Shown here: piece by piece, positions 25,349 through 33,714 of the stretch
Layout of the letters: every line of letters starts with the position of its first letter
How positions within the stretch are numbered: the first letter of the stretch is position 1
Assembly (NCBI RefSeq): GCF_900113415.1
Contig: NZ_FOPH01000008.1
Coordinates: forward strand, 1 to 64,000
DNA length: 64,000 nucleotides
Source of the DNA: Oribacterium sp. WCC10
GTDB lineage: Bacteria > Bacillota > Clostridia > Lachnospirales > Lachnospiraceae
Direction of reading: 5' to 3'
Notes under the pieces: model-generated
The model's database searches: none
What the model saw: the letters and a program-made list of their open reading frames with translations, nothing else
What the model was told of the DNA's origin: nothing
Made by a program: the position numbers and the translations under genes

Positions 25349-26656
25349 TTATCGCTCCGGATTAAGTGAGTTTATGAACTGTTGGGCAACTCTTCCGGTG
25401 TGTCCGCCTTTTCTCACGGACCAGACATTGGCTGCAGCCAGAAGCTCCTTTTCCGGCATATCGATGCCGTGCTTTTTGGCAAGGCTAATGACTATCTGCT
25501 GGAATTCCTGGAAGGTCGGCTTTGTGTAGAGGATATTGAGACCAAAGCGGTCAACCAGCGAAAGCTTTTCTTCCAGTGTATCTGAATGGTGTACATCACC
25601 GCCATGCCCCATGTCATCACGGTCAGATGTACTTTCCTTTATCAGATGCCTGCGATTGGAAGTGGCATAGATGAGAATGTTGTCCGGTTTCGTTTCAAAA
25701 CCGCCCTCGATAACTGCTTTCAGGTACTTGTATTCTATCTCGAAATCCTCAAAAGACAGATCATCCATATAAATGATGAACTTATAGTTACGTGTCTTTA
25801 CCTGAGAGATGACGTAGGAAAGATCCTTAAACTGATGTTTATAAATCTCAATTAGTCTAAGACCTTTAGGATAGAATTCATTGAGAGTAGCCTTGATGGT
25901 GGTTGACTTGCCGGTTCCGGCATCACCATACAGTAGAACATTGTTGGCTGCTTTTCCCTCAAGAAATGCCATAGTATTATCATATACCTGCTTCTTCTGG
26001 ATCTCATATCCGACAAGATCATCGAAGTTCACAGCATCAAGATTGTTTATAGGAATCAGTTCCGGGGCATCATTCTCGTCATTTCTGATTCGGAATGCTT
26101 TATTCAGACCAAACATTCCCACACCGTAATTCTCATAGAAGGATGCCATGGCATCGTAGAATGTACTGGGATCTTTTATGTCCATGAGTTTACTTCTCAG
26201 ACCGTTAACGGCCTTTGAAATGTAGCTGAAATACATTCTTTCATGTTTTTTGACTGCGTTGTAATCCTGCAGTGCTGAAAGACAATTGATGCCAAGAAGT
26301 CTTTCAAGGGTCGAAAAATCATAGTGCAGAAGCCTGATGATGAAACTGAAGTCACGCTCGGCAAAATCTGCTGCCGATCCTTCTGGCAGAACTGTTTTTT
26401 CAGACACCATAGCAAGCGGATTTTCATCCATCATAAGAAGAAATGTGATATAACCGGCCCACAGATTATCGGTGAAACCATATTCCGTAGCGGTCTCCAT
26501 GATTCTGTGAACCTGGTCAAAACAGGATGAAAGCAGACTTTTAACCCTTACTTCATCACCCGCTTCAGCTGAATCAGTTATATCGGCGATGAGATTAAGA
26601 GTTTCATCATGTTTCACTTTGTTATAAACGATGAGATTTGATAAATATTCTTTCAT
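25349..26656 (-). CDS. DUF815-family AAA+ ATPase
   Basis: Predicted cytosolic ATPase of 435 residues of the DUF815 family; biochemical role unknown. The N-terminal 180 residues are helical without known motifs. A Walker A, LLYGDAGTGKSTTIK, lies near residue 245 and a Walker B, FIIYMDDLSFEDFE, near 300. ATSNRRHLIKE follows as a sensor-1-like segment, with the Asp/His-rich DRDDMGHGGDVHH typical of the family. The start at 26656 was chosen because GGAG lies 6 bases upstream. Both flanks carry copies of the 120-bp repeat. It is transcribed towards the ilv promoter; no terminator was found between them. Confidence 0.85.
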   Translation of the reverse strand: MKEYLSNLIVYNKVKHDETLNLIADITDSAEAGDEVRVKSLLSSCFDQVHRIMETATEYGFTDNLWAGYITFLLMMDENPLAMVSEKTVLPEGSAADFAERDFSFIIRLLHYDFSTLERLLGINCLSALQDYNAVKKHERMYFSYISKAVNGLRSKLMDIKDPSTFYDAMASFYENYGVGMFGLNKAFRIRNDENDAPELIPINNLDAVNFDDLVGYEIQKKQVYDNTMAFLEGKAANNVLLYGDAGTGKSTTIKATLNEFYPKGLRLIEIYKHQFKDLSYVISQVKTRNYKFIIYMDDLSFEDFEIEYKYLKAVIEGGFETKPDNILIYATSNRRHLIKESTSDRDDMGHGGDVHHSDTLEEKLSLVDRFGLNILYTKPTFQEFQQIVISLAKKHGIDMPEKELLAAANVWSVRKGGHTGRVAQQFINSLNPER

Positions 26657-26704
26657 GGCATTCTCCATTGTAAAACCGCCGGATAAATAAAACCCGGAGA
26701 TATG

Positions 26705-26824
26705 GGAAACGCTGATTAAAGCGTTTTCTGGACGGATTTTCAATGCGAAGCATCAACTTCCTTTGAAAATCCTTGCACCGACGCCGGAGGCGCTGAGGAA
26801 CCACTGATATAATCAGTGGCTCCT
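26705..26824 (+). repeat. 120-bp palindromic repeat, copy 2
   Basis: Begins GGAAACGCTGATTAAAGCG and ends CCACTGATATAATCAGTGGCTCC. It shares long interior blocks with copy 1 (GCGAAGCATCAACTTC, TTTGAAAATCC). The copy lies between the ilvC terminator and the DUF815 start. Confidence 0.75.
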
Positions 26825-26854
26825 TAGTTTTTATCTGCTGCCGGGCTTAATAAA

Positions 26855-26891
26855 TAAAAAAACCGGCGCTATGCTATGCATAACAGCCGGT
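26855..26891 (-). terminator. Terminator of ilvC
   Basis: Minus strand ACCGGCTGTTATGC / GCATAGCGCCGGT with small mismatches, followed by TTTTTTT, about 185 bases past the ilvC stop. Confidence 0.85.
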
Positions 26892-26957
26892 CTGAAAAAC
26901 ATAGATAGTCTTTCTTGCTATCGTGAAACACTTATAAGTTTGGGTTTCACTTAAATT

Positions 26958-27073
26958 GTAAACACTGATTATAGCGTTTGTATAACCGGATCTTCATTGA
27001 GTCATTTTTACAGACTCTGAAAATCCGGAACTTCGCCGGATGATCAAATATATACTCTGACCAAATCAGCGTG
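26958..27073 (+). repeat. 120-bp palindromic repeat, copy 3 (diverged)
   Basis: Begins AAACACTGATTATAGCG and ends CAAATCAGCGTGTATT, with CTGAAAATCCGG inside. It abuts the ilvC stop codon, so it would be in that gene's 3' untranslated region before the terminator. Confidence 0.6.
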
Positions 27074-27075
27074 TA

Positions 27076-28095
27076 TTAGTTATTAACAAGCTTATCAGAC
27101 TCGTTGTTCCAGCTGTAAAGCTTTCTGATCTCTTCACCTACTGTCTCTGTAGGGTGCTGAGCAGCCTTTGCTCTCATAGCCTGGAAGTGAACCTTACCGT
27201 TATTCATGTCCTGAAGGAACTCAGATGCAAATGTTCCGTCCTGAATATCTGAAAGGATCTTCTTCATTGCCTTCTTTGTGTCTTCTGTAACGATCTTTGG
27301 ACCTGTTACATAGTCACCGAACTCAGCAGTATTGGAGATGGAATATCTCATGCCTGCGAAGCCTGACTGATAAATAAGGTCAACGATAAGCTTCATCTCA
27401 TGTACACACTCGAAGTATGCATTACGTGGATCATATCCTGCCTCAACAAGTGTTTCAAAGCCGGCCTGCATAAGTGCGCAAACACCGCCGCAAAGAACTG
27501 CCTGCTCACCGAAGAGGTCAGTCTCGGTCTCGGTCTTGAATGTTGTTTCAAGGATACCTGCACGAGCGCCGCCGATACCGGCACCGTAAGCAAGTGCCAT
27601 ATCAAGAGCATGTCCAGTTGCATCCTGATGGATAGCCACGAGACAAGGAGTTCCCTTACCAGCCTGATACTCTGAACGAACTGTGTGTCCCGGTGCCTTA
27701 GGTGCAATCATGGCAACATCAACATCTGCAGGAGGAACGATAAGCTTGTAGTTGATATTGAAACCGTGAGCGAACATAAGCATATCGCCGGCCTTTAAGT
27801 TAGGCTCAACATCCTTCTTGTACATACCTGCCTGAAGCTCATCATTGATGAGGATCATGATGACATCCGACTGCTTAACCGCCTCTGCTGTAGGAAGAAC
27901 TGTAAGTCCCTGGGACTCAGCCTTTGCCTTTGACTTAGAACCTTCATAGAGGCCGACTACTACATCACATCCGGATTCCTTCAGGTTAAGTGCGTGAGCA
28001 TGTCCCTGAGAACCGTAACCGATAATGCAGATCTTCTTGCCCTTAAGGAAAGATATATCACAGTCTTTTTCATAAAATAATCTTGGTTCTGCCAT
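27076..28095 (-). CDS. ilvC: Ketol-acid reductoisomerase (class I)
   Basis: Converts acetolactate or acetohydroxybutyrate to dihydroxy acids with NAD(P)H and magnesium, the second common step of branched-chain synthesis. The 339 residues are the class I length. [17 protein letters not shown] (near 28) is the Rossmann loop, followed by [16 protein letters not shown], then the [12 protein letters not shown] block and the metal-binding GLFGEQ-like [12 protein letters not shown] near 195. It is transcribed from its own promoter 120 bases upstream, separately from ilvB-ilvN-ilvA. Shine-Dalgarno GGAGG lies 8 bases before the ATG. Confidence 0.97.
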   Translation of the reverse strand: MAEPRLFYEKDCDISFLKGKKICIIGYGSQGHAHALNLKESGCDVVVGLYEGSKSKAKAESQGLTVLPTAEAVKQSDVIMILINDELQAGMYKKDVEPNLKAGDMLMFAHGFNINYKLIVPPADVDVAMIAPKAPGHTVRSEYQAGKGTPCLVAIHQDATGHALDMALAYGAGIGGARAGILETTFKTETETDLFGEQAVLCGGVCALMQAGFETLVEAGYDPRNAYFECVHEMKLIVDLIYQSGFAGMRYSISNTAEFGDYVTGPKIVTEDTKKAMKKILSDIQDGTFASEFLQDMNNGKVHFQAMRAKAAQHPTETVGEEIRKLYSWNNESDKLVNN

Positions 28096-28213
28096 TTTTA
28101 AATCCTCCGATAAAATATAATTTAATGATGATAATGCATATATGCTTATCTCATATTTCGTATCAGTTGCATCCTGATGCGCTTCTGCAAGTTAATACGT
28201 TACAGATAAAAAA

Positions 28214-28242
28214 ATTATAAATTTCATAAAATAAAAATGCAA
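28214..28242 (-). promoter_or_regulatory. Sigma-A promoter of ilvC
   Basis: Minus strand TTGCAT (28237-28242), a 17-base spacer, TATAAT (28214-28219). The leader would be about 110 bases. It contains no terminator, so ilvC seems not to be attenuated like the ilvB operon. Confidence 0.75.
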
Positions 28243-28293
28243 TATAAATTATGAAAAACTGTTATAGTATAACTTCATATTATGTATAACCGG

Positions 28294-29673
28294 TCAGCTT
28301 ATTCTTTCCGAAATCTCTCTTGCGACAAATACACCGCTTGCCGAAGCATGTGACAGTGAGTGGGTAACACCGCTTCCGTCACCTATAACGAAGAGTTCAG
28401 GATAGATGGTTTCAAGGTGCTCATCCACAGATACCTCCATATTGTAGAACTTAACTTCTACGCCATAAAGCAGTGTATCATCATTGGCAGTACCGGGCGC
28501 GATCTTATCAAGAGCGTAGATCATTTCCACGATACCGTCGAGTATTCTCTTCGGGAGAACAAGGCTAAGGTCACCCGGTGTTGCTTTCAGAGTCGGGCGG
28601 ACTGTTCCCTCTTCGATTCTCTTTGCATTACTTCTGCGGCCTCTTTCAAGGTCTCCGAAACGCTGAACGATAACGCCTCCGCCAAGCATGTTGGAGAGAC
28701 GGGCGATGCTTTCTCCATATCCGTTACTGTCCTTAAACGGCTCAGAGAAATGCTTGCTTACGAGAAGTGCGAAGTTGGTATTCTCTGTCTGCATAGCCGG
28801 ATCCTCATAGCTGTGACCGTTTACGGTGATGATTCCGTTGGTATTCTCGTTAACAACAGCTCCGTGAGGATTCATACAGAAAGTACGAACCGAATCTTCA
28901 AACTTCTGAGTCTTATATACTATCTTTCCTTCGTAAAGTACGTCTGTGATGTCTTCAAATACAACTGCAGGAAGCTCAACACGTACACCGATATCTACAC
29001 GGTTGGATCTGGTCGGGATATTCATGTCATCACAAACAGTCTGCATCCACTTGCTTCCGCTTCGACCTACTGAAATGACACAGTATTTGCACGATGCCTT
29101 TCCGTCCTTGAACTCAACCTCATAGCCGTCATCGAGTTTTCTTACTTTTTCAATCGGAGTTCTGAAGAAGAAATGAATCTTATCCTTCATCTCTTTATAC
29201 AGATTCTCAAGAACGATATAGTTCTTGTCTGTTCCAAGATGTCTTACGGATGCATCCAGGAGATTAAGCTTATTCTGGATACACTTCTTTTTGAATTCAG
29301 AACCTGCTGTGCTGTATAGCTTAGTGCCCTCTCCACCATGAGTCATGTTAATGGTATCAACATACTTCATAAGGTCGATGGCCTTCTCTTTGCCCAGATA
29401 TTCATAAAGTGTTCCGCCGAATGCATTGGTAATGTTGTATTTACCGTCAGAAAATGCTCCTGCGCCGCCAAAACCGCTCATGATAGAACATGTCGGACAA
29501 TTGATACAGGATTTGATCTTGTCTCCGTCTATAGGACATTTTCTCTTCTCCAGAGGATTACCTGATTCAAATACTGCTATTTCGAGTTCAGGCTGAAGCT
29601 TCATGAGTTCATAAGCTGCAAATATACCTCCCGGTCCTGCTCCTATAATTATGACATCAAATTTAGTGTTCAT
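28294..29673 (-). CDS. FAD-dependent oxidoreductase (COG2509-like)
   Basis: Flavoprotein of 459 residues, substrate unknown. The N-terminal dinucleotide-binding motif is IIIGAGPGGIFAAYEL (residues about 7-22). A cysteine-containing segment (KSCINCPTCSIMSGFGGAGAFSDGKYN) follows, characteristic of this family of uncharacterised dehydrogenases. The C-terminus closes with the FAD motif VIGDGSGVTHSLSHASASG, where such enzymes place the flavin. The start at 29673 follows a very strong GAGGGGAG 5 bases upstream. The leader contains a terminator-like hairpin whose U-tract ends directly at that ribosome site, so expression is likely controlled by premature termination. Confidence 0.82.
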   Translation of the reverse strand: MNTKFDVIIIGAGPGGIFAAYELMKLQPELEIAVFESGNPLEKRKCPIDGDKIKSCINCPTCSIMSGFGGAGAFSDGKYNITNAFGGTLYEYLGKEKAIDLMKYVDTINMTHGGEGTKLYSTAGSEFKKKCIQNKLNLLDASVRHLGTDKNYIVLENLYKEMKDKIHFFFRTPIEKVRKLDDGYEVEFKDGKASCKYCVISVGRSGSKWMQTVCDDMNIPTRSNRVDIGVRVELPAVVFEDITDVLYEGKIVYKTQKFEDSVRTFCMNPHGAVVNENTNGIITVNGHSYEDPAMQTENTNFALLVSKHFSEPFKDSNGYGESIARLSNMLGGGVIVQRFGDLERGRRSNAKRIEEGTVRPTLKATPGDLSLVLPKRILDGIVEMIYALDKIAPGTANDDTLLYGVEVKFYNMEVSVDEHLETIYPELFVIGDGSGVTHSLSHASASGVFVAREISERIS

Positions 29674-29686
29674 TTTCTCTCCCCTC

Positions 29687-29755
29687 AAAAAAACAAGCTG
29701 CCGTTGACAATACCTTACGACAAAAAAAGTCATAAGGTGCTGTTAACGGCAGCTT
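29687..29755 (-). terminator. Terminator-like hairpin in the 5' leader of the FAD oxidoreductase gene
   Basis: Minus strand: a long stem opens AAGCTGCCGTT and closes AACGGCAGCTT, with inner pairs ACCTTA / TAAGGT and the loop TTTTTTT, followed by G and seven T (29687-29693). The Shine-Dalgarno GAGGGGAG begins at 29686. No promoter fits between hairpin and gene, so the hairpin must be transcribed as part of the leader. Confidence 0.75.
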
Positions 29756-29798
29756 GTGGAAACGCCCAACCATATAATGGGCATATTATGACGATGAA

Positions 29799-29827
29799 AT
29801 TTTACGTTGTTTGCGACTTATCGTCAA
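29799..29827 (-). promoter_or_regulatory. Promoter upstream of the leader hairpin
   Basis: Minus strand TTGACG (29822-29827), a 17-base spacer, TAAAAT (29799-29804). The start near 29792 gives a leader of about 120 bases that also contains a small GCCCA...TGGGC stem. Confidence 0.7.
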
Positions 29828-29890
29828 GGATGACTTAAAGGTTATTTGTCACAAAATACAAAAGTAAAATTAGTGCAATATTGATGTATG

Positions 29891-31174
29891 TTAAGCTTTC
29901 TGTGAAGCCTCAAGTGCCTGTCTGAGATCATCCATGATATCATCTGCATTCTCTATTCCGACAGAAAGTCGAACCATATCAGGTCTTACGCCTCCTGCAA
30001 GAAGTTCTTCATCAGTCATCTGTCTGTGTGTTGATGATGCAGGATGGAGAACGCAGGTGTGTGCATCAGCTACATGAGTTGCGATAATGGCAAGCTTTAA
30101 ATGCTTCATGAACTCTTCCGCAGTTTTACGTCCACCCTTTACACCGAAAGAGATAACTCCGCAGGTGCCGTCAGGCATGTACTTCCTGGCTCTCTCGTAA
30201 TATTTATCTCCCGGAAGACCCGGATATGTAACATACGAAACATTTGGATTGGACTGAAGGAACTCAGCCACCTTCTGAGCATTCTCGCAGTGTCTCTGCA
30301 TTCTGACTGCAAGTGACTCAAGACCGAGATTCAGGATATAGCAGTTCATAGGTGATGGTATAGCTCCGAAATCACGCATAAGCTGTGCTGTTGCCTTTGT
30401 GATAAATGCTTTTTCCTTTCCGAACTTCTCGGCATATGTGATGCCATGATATGAATCATCCGGTGTGCAAAGTCCCGGGAACTTATCAGCGTGGGCCATC
30501 CAGTCAAACTTTCCGGAATCAACGATAACTCCGCCTACTGTGGCATCGTGACCATCCATGTACTTTGTGGTTGAGTGAGTTACGATATCGGCACCCCACT
30601 CGAAAGGTCTGCAATTTATGGGAGTTGCAAATGTATTGTCTATGATCAGAGGAACTCCGTGCTTGTGAGCCGCCACAGCAAAGCGCTCAATGTCAAGAAC
30701 TATAAGTGCCGGGTTGGCAATTGTTTCTCCAAAGACAGCCTTTGTGTTTGGCTTGAATGCCGCTTCCAGTTCTTCATCGCTGCAATCAGGATCAACAAAA
30801 GTGAAATCGATACCCATCTTACGCATGGTCACATTAAAGAGATTGAAGCTGCCGCCGTAGATGCTTGATGAGGCTACAACGTGATCTCCTGCATTCGCAA
30901 GGTTGAATACAGAAATAAATGTTGCTGCCTGACCGGAGGATGTGAGCATGGCTGCGGTACCGCCTTCAAGGGCAGCAATCTTCGAAGCAACCATGTCATT
31001 GGTTGGATTCTGAAGTCTTGTGTAGAAGTAACCTTCTGCTTCGAGGTCAAAAAGCTTTCCCATGTCAGCGCTGGTATCGTACTTGAAGGTTGTGCTCTGG
31101 ATGATTGGAATCATACGTGGCTCACCGTTCTTGGGTGTGTAGCCGGCTTCGATACATTTTGTTTCCTTTTTCAT
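29891..31174 (-). CDS. metY: O-acetylhomoserine sulfhydrylase (PLP, Cys/Met metabolism family)
   Basis: PLP enzyme of the Cys/Met gamma family that makes homocysteine from O-acetylhomoserine and sulfide. At 427 residues it has the family layout: YTRLQNPTNDMVASKIAALEGG (near 52), SSGQAATF, the aspartate of LIIDNTFATP, and the PLP lysine in HSTTKYMDGHDATVGG near 209. LSVGIENADDIMDDL closes the C-terminal domain. AAAGGAG lies 9 bases before the ATG. No SAM riboswitch or T-box was recognised in the 300-base upstream region; a GGTCTCAAAGACC palindrome there is the only visible motif. Other gamma-family activities cannot be excluded. Confidence 0.9.
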   Translation of the reverse strand: MKKETKCIEAGYTPKNGEPRMIPIIQSTTFKYDTSADMGKLFDLEAEGYFYTRLQNPTNDMVASKIAALEGGTAAMLTSSGQAATFISVFNLANAGDHVVASSSIYGGSFNLFNVTMRKMGIDFTFVDPDCSDEELEAAFKPNTKAVFGETIANPALIVLDIERFAVAAHKHGVPLIIDNTFATPINCRPFEWGADIVTHSTTKYMDGHDATVGGVIVDSGKFDWMAHADKFPGLCTPDDSYHGITYAEKFGKEKAFITKATAQLMRDFGAIPSPMNCYILNLGLESLAVRMQRHCENAQKVAEFLQSNPNVSYVTYPGLPGDKYYERARKYMPDGTCGVISFGVKGGRKTAEEFMKHLKLAIIATHVADAHTCVLHPASSTHRQMTDEELLAGGVRPDMVRLSVGIENADDIMDDLRQALEASQKA

Positions 31175-31474
31175 TTGCTTGAAGCTCCTTTGAATTTATG
31201 AGTAGTTGGCAGCATTGAGAATATGTTTAACATTGTTACCGAAGATACAGGTACATTGATTCTCACGTACTGCATTTGATCGAAAGTAATTAAACTATCT
31301 TCATGATAATCTTTTATACTATCAATTTGAGTTATGGTCTTTGAGACCGCTACGGATTTAATGATAACTCATATAAAGCATAATTTTAATTAGATAATAA
31401 CTATAACGGGTAATAGTGAGAGGCTAGTACAAATGAATGAAAATAAATAATTTAATAAAAGTTAGAGCCGGGCA

Positions 31475-31510
31475 CAAAAAAAGAGCTTTGGAAAAAATCC
31501 AAAACTCTTT
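31475..31510 (-). terminator. Terminator of the tRNA-Pro gene
   Basis: Minus strand AAAGAGTTTTGGA / TCCAAAGCTCTTT (one mismatch), followed by a T-tract, 8 bases after the tRNA. Confidence 0.85.
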
Positions 31511-31517
31511 TGCTTAG

Positions 31518-31591
31518 TCGATGCGACAAGATTCGAACTTGCGACCTCTGCGTCCCGAACGCAGCGCTCTACCAAGCTGAGCCACGCATCG
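31518..31591 (-). tRNA. tRNA-Pro, anticodon CGG
   Basis: A 74-base cloverleaf: perfect acceptor stem CGATGCG / CGCATCG with discriminator A, D-arm GCTC..GAGC, anticodon arm CTGCG-TTCGGGA-CGCAG with anticodon CGG, and T-arm GCAAG-TTCGAAT-CTTGT. CCA is not encoded. It has its own promoter and terminator. Confidence 0.96.
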
Positions 31592-31606
31592 TTTTTTGCA
31601 AGTGAA

Positions 31607-31635
31607 ATCTTAGCAGACCAGTTAGTACATGTCAA
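31607..31635 (-). promoter_or_regulatory. Promoter of tRNA-Pro
   Basis: Minus strand TTGACA (31630-31635), a 17-base spacer, TAAGAT (31607-31612), ending 15 bases before the tRNA. Confidence 0.85.
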
Positions 31636-31794
31636 GTTCAATGTAAAAAATCATGAATTTAATATCCGGATTTAATTAAGAAGAGTACGTCCGGGTATGG
31701 ATAATACAATGTAAGGCTCTGTCAAATTCGGGCGATTGTGATGAAATGACATTATTACACATGGCATCTGTATTCATTCCACTGCATAAATTAA

Positions 31795-31825
31795 CAGAGC
31801 ACCTCATTATGTATGAAGTACTCTG
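31795..31825 (-). terminator. Terminator of the rsmD-coaD-coiled-coil operon
   Basis: Minus strand CAGAGTACTTCAT / ATGAGGTGCTCTG with G-U pairs, followed by a weak T-rich tract, 30 bases past the coiled-coil gene. Confidence 0.6.
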
Positions 31826-31855
31826 TTTTAGATGAATTAAAATATTGATCGATGA

Positions 31856-32464
31856 TTACTGCTGATACTCATCCTGTGCAGAATAATCATCCTGATATGA
31901 GGCATCCATCTGTGACTGTGGAGCCTGGATAGCATTATTGAGCTCTCTTCTGTTGTTTACCACAACATTGTAAGTGTTCTGCATGCTGTCCTGAAGCGCG
32001 TGGAATCTTGACTGCTGTTCAGCGATAGAATTGCTCATAAGTGCTTCGATGGAAGCAAGTATGGAATCAGTATATGAGATTGCGTTTGTCTTGATGCTGT
32101 TGGCTTCTGCAGTAGCATTGGCAAGGATCTGATCTGCCTGTACCTGTGCCTGCTGAACAAGTTCATTAGCCTTGCTGTATGCCTGCTGCATGATCTCGTT
32201 CTCTGATACCATCTCTTCAGTCTGCTGCTTGGCATCCTGAATCATGCTTTCTGCCTGATTCTTGGCATCTGCAAGGATGGCATCCTGCTGTGAAATGATT
32301 TTCTGATACTTCTTTATCTCATCAGGTACTCTGAGACGAAGTTCTACTAAAAGCTCTTCCATCTCCTCTTTGTTAACAAGAATCTTTGAATTTGAAAGAG
32401 GCTGATATTTGCAGCTGTCAATGTACTCTTCAATCTCACCGATTAACTGTTCAATTCTGCTCAT
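31856..32464 (-). CDS. Coiled-coil protein, DivIVA/ATPase-stalk-like, function unknown
   Basis: A 202-residue soluble protein without a recognised catalytic domain. After a short N-terminus (SRIEQLIGEIEEYIDS), residues about 35-165 form a long Ala/Gln/Glu-rich coiled coil with a heptad-like pattern (AKNQAESMIQDAKQQTEEM). The C-terminal 30 residues are Gln/Asp/Ser-rich and disordered. This pattern resembles DivIVA-type scaffolds or V-type ATPase stalk subunits, which is why homologues are loosely named ATPase. It follows coaD by 20 bases in one operon, a link whose meaning is unclear. Confidence 0.6.
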   Translation of the reverse strand: MSRIEQLIGEIEEYIDSCKYQPLSNSKILVNKEEMEELLVELRLRVPDEIKKYQKIISQQDAILADAKNQAESMIQDAKQQTEEMVSENEIMQQAYSKANELVQQAQVQADQILANATAEANSIKTNAISYTDSILASIEALMSNSIAEQQSRFHALQDSMQNTYNVVVNNRRELNNAIQAPQSQMDASYQDDYSAQDEYQQ

Positions 32465-32484
32465 ATATTTAATCCACCTTATAT

Positions 32485-32970
32485 CTACTTTATATTTTTA
32501 TATTTTAATTTGATTTGCTTCTCTACCTCTTCGGGCACGAATTCATGGATGGCTCCCCCGTAGCTTGCGATTTCCTTGACTGTACTGGAGCTGAGATATG
32601 AATACTTGAGATTAGTTGTAAGAAAGATCGTATCGATATCAGGAGCGATGACTTTGTTGGTTTGTGCAAGCTGCAGTTCGTATTCAAAATCCGTTACTGC
32701 ACGCAAACCTCTGACTATTATCGTTGCATCGCACTCACGCGCAAAGTTAACAGTCAGACCTCCGAAAGATTTCACCTCCACATTTCCATGATTTCTGGTC
32801 AAATCTTCAATCATTCTAACACGTTCTTCCATCGAAAACAATGGAGTTTTTGTACTATTGACGAGTACTCCTACGATGAGTCTGTCCACCATCTTGGACG
32901 CTCTTTCGATAATATCCAGATGACCATATGTGACCGGATCAAAAGAACCCGGATAAATACCTGTTATCAT
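32485..32970 (-). CDS. coaD: Phosphopantetheine adenylyltransferase
   Basis: Penultimate step of coenzyme A synthesis: ATP plus 4'-phosphopantetheine to dephospho-CoA. The 161 residues start with the nucleotidyltransferase motif [19 protein letters not shown] (TYGH is the HxGH-type signature) and contain [17 protein letters not shown] and the late [11 protein letters not shown] motif. The length is typical. It lies between rsmD (58 bases upstream) and a coiled-coil gene; rsmD-coaD is a very common pair in Firmicutes. AAGGAAG precedes the ATG. Confidence 0.97.
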   Translation of the reverse strand: MITGIYPGSFDPVTYGHLDIIERASKMVDRLIVGVLVNSTKTPLFSMEERVRMIEDLTRNHGNVEVKSFGGLTVNFARECDATIIVRGLRAVTDFEYELQLAQTNKVIAPDIDTIFLTTNLKYSYLSSSTVKEIASYGGAIHEFVPEEVEKQIKLKYKNIK

Positions 32971-33028
32971 AATAAATCTTCCTTTTAGGCTTATATTTAT
33001 AGCATGTTAAATAAGACTGTGTAAACAC

Positions 33029-33595
33029 TTATGCCATAATTCTTTTTTTGAAGAATACGTGTTTATTGGTTTTATATGTTTTCTCTCGCTGGAGATCGTA
33101 GCCCATTGCCTCAATCTCATCTGTGAGATCATCATTCAGATCAGCCTCGATAACAAACAAAGTGTTCTCGTCAACATAGTCCATATCATGCATAAGCTGC
33201 ATGGCCTTACGTTCGAATCCCTTATTGTATGGAGGATCCATGAAAATAACGCCAAAATGATATCCCTTACCGTTGATTCTGTTGATGGCAGACATATAGT
33301 CGGTTGAAAGAATAAGTGACTGTTCGTTAAAATGGCAGTGGTCAACATTTTCCTGAATACACTTGACTGCTTTTGGATTGTTTTCTACAAAAACAGCTCG
33401 TCTTGAGCCTCTGGATAATGCTTCTATGCCTATGGCTCCTGATCCTGCAAAAAGATCCAGAAAATCTATTCCCGGAACTTCGAACTGAAGCATGTTGAAA
33501 AGTGTTTCCTTTATACGATCAGTCGTAGGGCGTGTGTCTATAGAATCAATAGTCTTCAAAAGAAGTCTTCTTGCACTTCCTGCGATTACTCTCAT
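33029..33595 (-). CDS. rsmD: 16S rRNA (guanine(966)-N2)-methyltransferase
   Basis: SAM-dependent methyltransferase acting on G966 of 16S rRNA in the 30S subunit. The 188 residues begin MRVIAGSARRLLLKTI, followed by RPTTDRIKETLFNML, the SAM loop FLDLFAGSGAIGIEALSRG near 42 and the catalytic DPPYNKG near 118. All are diagnostic of RsmD. It lies 119 bases after recG and 58 before coaD. Confidence 0.95.
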   Translation of the reverse strand: MRVIAGSARRLLLKTIDSIDTRPTTDRIKETLFNMLQFEVPGIDFLDLFAGSGAIGIEALSRGSRRAVFVENNPKAVKCIQENVDHCHFNEQSLILSTDYMSAINRINGKGYHFGVIFMDPPYNKGFERKAMQLMHDMDYVDENTLFVIEADLNDDLTDEIEAMGYDLQREKTYKTNKHVFFKKRIMA

Positions 33596-33714
33596 GTTAT
33601 TTCTCCTTTTATGGTGTTATTGTCAAAAGACGATATCAAATTATTCCGCATCCCGGGGTCATAAAATGCGTCCTTGTTCGCTCTCCATGAACACCGGTAC
33701 GATGTAATAATGTA

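Noticed and set aside
28096-28207. Eight-codon frame MQLIRNMR in the ilvC leader as a second attenuator
   Set aside because: There is no terminator or competing stem between it and ilvC, and it has too few branched-chain codons.
31175-31400. SAM riboswitch or Met leader frame upstream of metY
   Set aside because: No S-box core was recognised. A 34-codon frame overlapping the metY ATG has only three Met codons, no ribosome site and no terminator after it.
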